Shown: one piece after another, positions 56,280 through 64,000 of the stretch
Layout of the letters: every line of letters starts with the position of its first letter
Numbering within the stretch: position 1 is the stretch's first letter
Origin: Circinella umbellata
Taxonomy: Eukaryota; Mucoromycota; Mucoromycetes; Mucorales; Lichtheimiaceae
Length of the DNA: 64,000 nt
NCBI GenBank assembly: GCA_025093555.1
Contig: JAIWNF010000039.1
Coordinates: 186,001 to 250,000, forward strand
Reading direction: 5' to 3'
Notes under the pieces: generated by a model
What the model was told of the DNA's origin: nothing
Database searches by the model: none
What the model saw: only the letters and a program-made list of their open reading frames with translations
Made by a program: the position numbers and the translations under genes

Positions 56280-58539
56280 ATGCTGACACATCTTAAAAGT
56301 CTCTTTCGACCACGAAATAAAGAAGCTCGACAACCAGAAAAAAGTATCAGCAATAGCCATAGCAACAATAATTATAAAAGTATTAACAATAAAAACAGCA
56401 GCAGTAAACAGCCCAAAGTAAATATCATTGTATACGATAACGATATGAAGCGTGTTGACAGCAACAGCAGTGAATTTGAGAATAGTGAACCACACTCTTC
56501 CAACATGGATGGGCTTATTTCAGTACCGCAACAACAAGGTCAACAAGGGCGTCAATCACAACATAATAATAAAATGATTCCATTGAATACTCCTCCTCCT
56601 ACTATTGATATCAATTATGCAGTCGTAGATGAAGAACGTCAACGGGCGGCTGAAATGGCTGCTAAATTAATCGAAGAAGAAAGACAACGCAAGGTTCGTT
56701 TACCTACTTATCCTGGATTGGAACGTTATGAAATCATCAAGAAATTGGGAGAGTAAGTTTTTCTATTGGCTTATATACAGAATTTATAAGAAAAGACATA
56801 ACAAAAGTGCCCAGGAATTTCTAACTCTTAGTTTTGTATAACAATAAACAATAATAATTAGTGGTGCATTTTCAAATGTTTACAAGGCGCGAGATATAAG
56901 AACTGGTAGAAAAGTGGCTATTAAAGTTGTTCGTAAACATGATCCAGATGTGAATGAAGTATGTATCTATTAATATTAATATTACTAGACATTACAAAAA
57001 GAAATGAGCCATTGACTTATTTTATTTTTTTTGTGTTTATTAGAGTCATCTTCATCCCAGTATGAAGAAGAAGCCAAGAGCTACAGAGGTAAAAAAAAAA
57101 AAAAAAAGTCCTTTTTCATGCATAAAAGCATTTTTTTTTTTTGCTAACCAAATGTTGTTTATGGGGGATAATAATAAATGATATATATTTAAAATTAGAG
57201 AGCCAATATTTTAAAAGAAGTTCAAATCATGCGTAATGTTAAGCATGACAATATTGCTCAGTTGATAGATTTTACTGAATCCAAAGAGTACTATTATTTA
57301 GTTCTTGAACTTTGTGAAGGGGGTGAACTTTTCCATCGAATTGTTAGGCTGACATATTTTAGCGAAGCTCTTGCACGTCATGTCATTACTCAGGTGGCAC
57401 AAGGTGTTCGTTATCTTCATGAAGAGTGTGGAGTGGTTCATCGGTAAGATAATCATATCAGAAACAAAAAGAAAATTCATATATTTTATAGTCTATTTAT
57501 ACAATTTTTTTATTATATATAGAGACATCAAACCAGAAAATATCTTATTTGATCCAATTGCATATATTCCATCCTCGCCTCATCGCCGAAGAGGATATGG
57601 TTTTGATGAAAACAAAGAAGATGAAGGAATATTTGTTAAAGAAGTAGGCGGGGGCGGTATCGGTACCGTCAAGCTTGCTGATTTTGGTTTATCCAAAGTA
57701 ATTTGGGATTCGGTAAGAGAAACCAAATAATGCTCAATATGTTACATCTTTGTTGTAGAAAAAAATATAACACTTCAAGATGAAATATATATAGTCAACA
57801 TGGACCCCCTGTGGTACTGTCGGATACACAGCACCCGAAATCGTACGTGATCAACGATATTCCAAAGCAGTAGATATGTGGGCTCTTGGTTGTGTCCTTT
57901 ATACCATGTTATGTGGTTTCCCTCCATTCTATGATGAGTCCATTCATGCGTTAACTGATAAAGTTGCCAATGGCCAATATGCATTCTTGAGCCCATGGTG
58001 GGATCCCATTTCTGATTCTGCAAAAGATTTAATTACTCGACTTTTGTGTGTTGATCCAAATGAACGCTACACAATCGATCAATTTTTACAACATCCATGG
58101 GTTACCGAAAAACCATTTCTTCCTAATAATATGCCTGGTTATAACAATGGTATACTGGCTTCTTATTCTTATCAAAGTCGAGTGTCAACTGGTTCTAATT
58201 CTACCATGAGTGATTTCGATTCACCTCACTCCAATGGTGGTGGAAAACGTAAAGATGCGTTTTCACCTGGTGTACCTTCTATCAAGGAAATTATGGATAT
58301 CACGTATGCAGTTCAACGAATGGGTGAAGAAAAGACGTGGCGTGGTACTCCGGGTGGAGGAGGACAACAACAACAGTATCTTAGTCGGGCGGGTAATCTT
58401 GACCATCATTCTGTTACAGAAGAACAAGAAGAAGATGATGATGCCATGTTTGCAGAAAATGCTGAACGACTGATTGCTATGAATAGGGAGAGACAACGAT
58501 CTAATCCTATTACAGAACAACAGAGATTACGGTTATCTC

Positions 58540-58570
<31 letters not shown>

Positions 58571-58694
58571 GAGGCAACATCGCAAGAGAGATCATATTAA
58601 GCGACATAAACCGGAAGGATTTGAACTTAACATGGATAATGCAACACTTTTAAAGAACAGGCGCCATCCACCTGCCCCAGCAGCTGTCTGCTAA
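56280..58694 (+). CDS. Rck2/Srk1-like CAMK-group Ser/Thr kinase, 649 aa
   Basis: Six exons: 56280-56752, 56862-56958, 57044-57088, 57199-57443, 57523-57712, 57795-58694. These kinases act downstream of stress MAP kinases of the Hog1/Sty1 type. Visible features: disordered N-terminus (1-145), glycine loop G157-x-G159-x-F161, VAIK lysine K179, HRD at 286-288 (VVHRDIKPEN), DFG at 340-342, APE at 363-365 in TPCGTVGYTAPEIV. Between HRD and DFG there is an insert of about 38 residues (IPSSPHRRRGYGFDENKED). C-terminal to the kinase domain are a Gln-run (11 codons of CAA) and a family-typical basic end (RQHRKRDHIKRHKPEGFELN, MDNATLLKNRR), the kind of region that docks MAP kinases. Substrates are not inferable. 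Confidence 0.9.
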
Positions 58695-59040
58695 TTGTTT
58701 CTTTCATACATATATATTTCTATCTAATAATCTAAAATTCTTTTTTCCCCTTCAAAAAAACCATATATACCTTTTCTCTTTTTCCCCCAAACTCTATTCA
58801 AGTAACTATTTTGACTAAAACCAACCAACAACAAACTAACTCCCGAACAAAAAAAAAAAAACAAGTTGATGACAAAACAAATTGTGTTCTATGTACATTT
58901 TATATCCTTTTTTTATATACTTGATATATACTTGATATATATATTTCTTTCCTTTCTTTCTATTTTATCATTCTTTTATAAATAAAAACAAATAATTTCA
59001 TACTAAAATTATTTTAAAATAAAGAATATTATTTATTTAT
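58695..59040. terminator. convergent 3' flanks of kinase and Pex4-like genes
   Basis: 346 bp between two stop codons facing each other, T/C-rich then A-rich with AATAAA-like signals (about 58979-59025). No gene. Confidence 0.45.
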
Positions 59041-59743
59041 TTATTTTTTTGGTAATGCATGGAGCTGGGTATACATCCGGATAAGGTTCTCATACGCCAA
59101 CATATCGCCACATCGTAATAAATTGGCTGCGTCACAATTGAGAGGTGAGGAAGGTTCAGGGTTTGAAAGTAATAATGAAACGGCAAGTACTGTTGATTTT
59201 AGTGTCCATGCCGGTGACCATTCCGTTTTTAAAATATCCAAACAAATCTCTCCTGTCTATTATTATTATAATAATTTGTTTTTATTAATATTAGTACATG
59301 TAAATAAACATACAGATATTAAGGCACCTTTTGCATAAGTCGAATATAAATATATCTGTGAACAAGTATCGTTTTTTTTTCTCTTTTTTCTTACCTTAAA
59401 ATGAACATTAGGATGACAGATCTTGGTAGTGAATTGCATAGTAGGAGGGTGAATTGGGTAGTTACGTGGAATTTGAATAGAAAGGTCGAAAACACCACCT
59501 AGATTGTTTTAATTGAGATAAATAAATAAAGATGTTTCTATTTTATTTAATGTAACCACATAATAACTAGTATTCATATAACCAACCTTCATAAGGTGTT
59601 CCGGGTAAACCTGCTAAACAAGCTTTCCATTGTCGTAAGTCGTGATCAGATTCTGGAGCTAATTCAAGTATTTCTGGATGTGAAGCAGCTTCTTTATCGA
59701 AATCACGAAGTTCTTTTATTAATCGTCGAGATACTGTGTCCAT
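59041..59743 (-). CDS. Pex4-like peroxisomal ubiquitin-conjugating enzyme (E2), 158 aa
   Basis: Three exons: 59743-59587, 59498-59395, 59256-59041. The E2 core is complete: PGTPYEGGVFDLSIQIPRNY, PIHPPTMQFTTKICHPNVHF, then the active-site cysteine C92 in TGEICLDILKTEWSPAWTL. The HPN motif is present. The C-terminal block PEPSSPLNCDAANLLRCGD resembles Pex4 rather than general Ubc4/5-type enzymes. Pex4 monoubiquitinates the import receptor Pex5 for recycling from peroxisomes together with its anchor Pex22. Assignment to Pex4 is from this block and is less certain than assignment to E2. Confidence 0.85.
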
Positions 59744-62337
59744 AGTTATTATAATGAGAAGGAAAATAAAAAAGAGTTATGTGTGTAGAGGTGGGGAATA
59801 ATAATGATAATAATAATGCAATGATAATAAAATCTGATGATTTGTAAAACTAAATGTTTTTTAATTTCCAATTGACTAAAAAATCGAATGACAAATGGTT
59901 TTAGAGTATAAAGTCGCTTGAAAGTTTTACCTGTTTCCCCACACTCTTTTAATTTGTTATTTTGGGGTCTGTTTCAATTTCCGTTATGGTAATGTCAAAT
60001 TTGTAATCTCAATTCTTCTAATAAACATCCACCGAGATAACTTTGCGTGAGGAAATATGGAAAAGAAAATTTGTTGCGGATACTAGACGATTAAGAAGAA
60101 TAATATAGACTAATTGCTAACTGATAATGGTCACTATTTCAATAAAACACCATCCCAGCTTTATGCAATAAAAACCCAGGATTAAAGTACATTTATAAGT
60201 TTATATGTAATACGTATTTTATAAATGATAATAAAAATGGGCATATTAGCCGGTTTTGATAATAGGGGACCTATGCCAATAACTGTCAGAATATAAGGGA
60301 CATATTTAATTTTCCTTCTATTATGTTCTAAATATCTTTTTGTTATTGTTAGCAATCGAAGAACCCAATGAAAAACCACTTATCAAAAATTACAAAAAAA
60401 AATATAATCTATATGGGGAAGACGAAAGAAACTAGATTTTATACTCAGTATGAATATTACCTCTACATAAAAAATCATACATAGCCACGCCTTTACTGCA
60501 CATGTTTCTAAAATAAGAGATCAATCAATAACCATAATATTAGGAAATGCTACGTAAATAACAGAAAAAGGTACAGTTCATTTATAAATTATTTCCTCAT
60601 ATACTGTATTTTATTGACACGTAACGTAGCAATAGCAAATCTAATGGGTACTAATATGATTGACTTAAAAACATGTATATGAGATGGTATGAAAAAAATG
60701 AGCAATTCATCTTTGTGCTATACACATCAGTAGGAAAAGACGAGGGAAATAAAGAAAACGAAAATAGATTAGATAATTTGATAGCTAGTAGTAAACGTGA
60801 TATTGGGATTTAAGATGCTAAATATATCGACAAAATAATTGTTTATAAACTTTATCGTAATTTATATAAGTCATGACTGGATACGTACAATAATAAATAC
60901 AAGACGCATTAGAAAAAAGAGATTGTGCTTCCAAAGAAAAAGTAAAATCCCACGTATACGTACATATGAACAATCTAGGGAAATACATTTCCTTATTTGG
61001 TTGTTTGTTTTATCACAAAACTTTAATTTATAATTTTTCTTTCTGTATAACTTACTTTCTTCAATTCAAGTAAGAATAGTATGGTAATGTTATACACCGC
61101 CATATTACATATTAGCATTATTATTCCGCAAAATAGAAATTTAAAACCGCTCTTGATAGTAATTGTGCCCACTCGGTAAAAAAAAACATGGGTAACTATT
61201 GTAAGCAATTGTTTAATAAGGCTTCTATATAACCATTATTACTTGTGTAGGCTTTGCATAGTACAAAAAATAAGACTTAGATGTATACTATATAAAACAT
61301 AATTCGCTACCATCTTTGCTCGGTTGGAATGGTAAGCCATTCCGACGTTCATCTTCAGAATTAGGTATCACCAAGAAAAATCTAGTAACACTAGATGATA
61401 ATGTACTATCCGCACTTGATATATGTAGTACATATAAAAAGATTCTCACAGTGCTTTTTTTCATTAATATAGCGAAGCGTTGAATTAAAAATGTTGCCAT
61501 ATCTAATAATGACGGGAGTTTTCATGTGATAGTACTATCTATGATAGCCAGAAAAAAAGATAGTTATACTGGGGTCCTTTAGAAATATTGTAATAGTAAT
61601 GCCAAAATAAAAGATATTGTCTGAAGTACCACAACATTATCTTGTTCATATTACAAAGCTCCTGGTTTTATCGTTTTATTGTCATCCAGATACTACAATT
61701 ACTAATATTATTATTACGTATTAATAATGAAGCGAAAATGAATATAAAGAAGCTCAATCAGTTTGAGATAATGACGGAGAAGCTTATTATGCAATGTATT
61801 TAGCGTCTTTTTAAGTTAGTAACAGTTGAAGCAATGCAGATGTAGGTGTATTGATATAATAAACTTTCGTTTTTCCATGTTCTTTAGTCGACAAATTTGA
61901 GAAAAAATAAAACAGTATATGTAGACTATTATATGAGCTTTAGTCAACAAAGCAATTTTTACTAATTTTTATAAGAAACGAATTCTAAACTTATTACTAT
62001 TATGAACTTTTACTTGTAATTTGCAAAAAAAAATACTTCCTTTATTTTCGCTACCACCAACAATACCGAACGATAACAAAAGAAAATGTATGGTAATAAC
62101 TTGAATCGGCCCAAAATAACTGTGATGTTTATTCTATTATCTTGTTAAAAAAAATTGGTACTTTTTTTTTACGATGGTAGTATAATGAAGCTTGAGAAAA
62201 GAATGATGTGCTCCTTTTTATTTCAAGCGTGGCTCATTCATCCAAGCGCAAAGAAAAAAAAAATTACCAAGTTTGGTTCTCCTCCATAATATTTTCTTTT
62301 CATATAACTTTTTTTCCCTTTATCAGTTATTTTTATT
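59744..62337. other. intergenic, 2.6 kb
   Basis: No firm gene. A minus-strand frame 61500-61288 (KKSTVRIFLYVLHISSADST, IPNSEDERRNGLPFQPSKDG) and another at 60379-60182 have mildly coding-like composition. Otherwise AT-rich with no clear repeats. Confidence 0.45.
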
Positions 62338-62808
62338 ATGAGTTGCCAGTCGTGCTCCGGTTGCTTCACAGGAATAAGTTGCCACACCACGCGAAACTCT
62401 AAACAAGACCATGACCAATTCCAGTCATTGTTACAATTTGCCTTAACAAGTAATGAGCAATCAAAACAACAAGATGAACAAAATTCAGATCATGATCACA
62501 TTATACCGACAATTGTGAGTCAGCTATCAAATAATGTGTATGCCTCTCAAGTAGCGTTATTCTCTGCACACAGTAAAATGGAATTAAAAGAATTTATTGA
62601 GCTTGTACAAAAATTATATGACCACCAAGTTATAGGTTCTTTGGTTGCTTGGGCATGGGAATATTGCCATGACGACCCGATCAATTTATTGACACGGTTA
62701 CGTGGTGATACAGCGAAGGAGCAAACAGAATTATGGGATTATTTAGATGGACAGGCAGAAGTTCATGAAGTTTTTAATGGGACATCTGTTGGTCGAGTAA
62801 AAAGATAA
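62338..62808 (+). CDS. small hypothetical protein, 156 aa, Cys-rich N-terminus
   Basis: Single exon. N-terminus MSCQSCSGCFTGISCHT holds five cysteines within 15 residues, possibly a metal site or acylation patch. A Gln/Asp/His-rich linker follows (NEQSKQQDEQNSDHDH), then a folded, helix-rich part (VSQLSNNVYASQVALFSAHS, MELKEFIELVQKLYDHQVIG, SLVAWAWEYCHDDPINLLTR). No domain recognised. Immediately downstream is a long trinucleotide repeat. Confidence 0.65.
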   Translation: MSCQSCSGCFTGISCHTTRNSKQDHDQFQSLLQFALTSNEQSKQQDEQNSDHDHIIPTIVSQLSNNVYASQVALFSAHSKMELKEFIELVQKLYDHQVIGSLVAWAWEYCHDDPINLLTRLRGDTAKEQTELWDYLDGQAEVHEVFNGTSVGRVKR

Positions 62809-62816
62809 ATAAAATC

Positions 62817-62817
62817 A

Positions 62818-62862
<45 letters not shown>

Positions 62863-62896
62863 GTTGTTGTTGTTGTTGTTGTTGTTATTATTATTT
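62817..62896. repeat. (ATT)n(GTT)n trinucleotide microsatellite
   Basis: About 15 units of ATT followed by about 8 of GTT and a few more ATT, starting some 10 bp after the stop of the 62.3-kb gene, so it lies in the 3' UTR. Confidence 0.9.
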
Positions 62897-63483
62897 TATT
62901 GATATTGTTTTATTTAATGCTACTATTTCGTTGGCATACAAGAAGGGAGGCAAAGAAGAAGTCGGAAATGATTGACAAAATGTTTGTTGTGAAGAGTTTC
63001 AAAAATGGTAAGTTACTTGCGCATTTGTATGAAAATGTATGTGTGACACCCAAGGGGAAAAGAGAGGAGGCAACAAATCTTATTCACTTTCCTACCAAAG
63101 TTTGCATTTGCTTTCACTTCTGACAATTTTGGCAAATGTGTGCCCGTTATAGTAATATGTTGAGACAATTATTTATTGTTAAAAAACTACTTTTTTTTTT
63201 TACTTCCTTTCTTTTCTTCCTCTTTATACCATTTCAAATACATATACACTTACATACTTATCATTTTGTTTTATGCAAATTCTCTTTTTTACATATTATT
63301 AATCATTTTATCCTCTTTGTTATTATTACCATTAGTATCATCAAACTTTGTAAGTTTGCAAAAAGTAACTATGAAAGAAGGGGTACAAAAAACTTATCCT
63401 TTTATGCAATTTTTTTTTCTCAGACTACATATTATAATAGATAATCCTTTGCACATTAACATATACAAATATACACGCACACA
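62897..63483. other. intergenic, upstream of the F-box gene
   Basis: A frame at 62899-63123 (RWHTRREAKKKSEMIDKMFV) is partly coding-like but has no support. The rest is T/C-rich leader sequence of the gene starting at 63484. Confidence 0.4.
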
Positions 63484-64000
63484 ATGTCAATCTTCCATGC
63501 AACTTCAGATCATTACAACAATTCCATGTATAACAAAAAAACCCAATCTTGCGAGATCGAAATGACAGAGGCATCACCAAGTTCACCTTATCCTATGGCC
63601 TTAGATAGCCCAGTTTCTTTACCAGCATTTTATTACCCACAACAACAGCAACAGCATTTCATGTTTCCTACAGAACTGGCTATTGCACCCCCAGTAAGAT
63701 TTGGTCAAGGCAAAAAAATTGGTAAGTAGTTAGCTATCTATCAATAAATATAATGTTTAGATTCTTAACGCAAAAAAAAAAGAAAAATAGCGATTGGCTA
63801 AGAACAGAGATATACAATTAACCCTCTCCATATATATACTCATCAAATCAACCAATCATTTCTTTTTATATTTATATGTTAGACTTTTTGGCACATTTAC
63901 CTTATGAACTTTCATCACGAATCATTTCATTATTAGACTTTAAATCTTTAATTTCCATTTCAAGCGTATCAAAACAATGGCGTGCACTTTATTTTGATAA
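63484..64000 (+). CDS. F-box protein, N-terminal part, cut by the window end
   Basis: Exon 1 63484-63721 and exon 2 from 63883 to beyond 64000 (GTAAGT donor, TTAG acceptor, phase 1). Exon 1 encodes a disordered Ser/Pro/Gln-rich start (MSIFHATSDHYNNSM, YPQQQQQHFMFP). Exon 2 opens directly with an F-box: DFLAHLPYELSSRIISLLDF, KSLISISSVSKQWRALYFD. This arrangement, with the F-box starting D-F-L-x-x-L-P, is typical of F-box/WD40 substrate receptors such as Cdc4 or Met30, but the WD40 part would lie outside the window. Confidence 0.8.

Noticed and set aside
1..64000. tRNA, rRNA, riboswitch and CRISPR search
   Set aside because: I looked for B-box-like GGTTCGA patterns on both strands and for conserved rRNA strings and saw none that fit; a covariance-model search would be needed to exclude small RNAs.

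Overview
The window is nuclear DNA from an AT-rich fungus, most likely an early-diverging Mucoromycota species (Mucorales-like). The reasons are many short GT..AG introns (about 45-110 bp), intron-rich housekeeping genes of fungal type (exportin-T, Sec1, an Rck2-like kinase, Pex4), CAA/AAC-rich low-complexity coding tracts, and a mixture of MULE, Tc1/mariner, LINE and MITE elements. No rRNA or tRNA gene was recognised.

Layout. 0-11 kb: a terminal exon of a gene lying to the left, one small intact WWE-type gene (1.3-1.6 kb, minus), and a gene-poor stretch with decaying coding sequence, including an Imp1-like mitochondrial inner-membrane protease pseudogene at 9.2-10.1 kb. 10.8-28.3 kb is a transposon and repeat island. 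It holds a 120-bp tandem repeat, a seven-exon MULE transposase gene killed by one missing base, an apparently intact Tc1/mariner element with 180-bp inverted repeats, a MITE, an intact seven-exon gene of a multicopy family of unknown function (17.7-19.7 kb), a truncated LINE, and two broken copies of that same family arranged head to head as a large imperfect palindrome. 28.7-36.2 kb is a gene cluster: DUF4112 protein, a coiled-coil protein, an unknown 337-aa protein, and a two-finger GATA factor. 36.2-41.5 kb is sparse. 41.5-64 kb is a housekeeping block: F-box protein, exportin-T, Sec1/Munc18 protein, Rck2-like kinase, Pex4-like E2, a small Cys-rich-N-terminus protein, and the start of another F-box protein cut by the window edge.

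Functional themes. The healthy genes serve tRNA export (exportin-T), exocytosis (Sec1), stress signalling (Rck2-like), peroxisomal receptor recycling (Pex4) and ubiquitin ligase adaptors (two F-box proteins). Exportin-T and Sec1 are divergent across 1.1 kb; the kinase and Pex4 converge with about 350 bp between stops. Exon structures below were read by hand from splice consensus, reading frame and family homology. In the genes given exon lists the phases close exactly, except where a break is stated.

The points I find most interesting are the multicopy family with an E-V-G-K nuclease-like signature and its palindromic pseudogene pair with an odd coding-like filler; the 7-nt microexon followed by a GC-AG intron in Sec1; and the several freshly broken genes where the breaking lesion can be named to the base.
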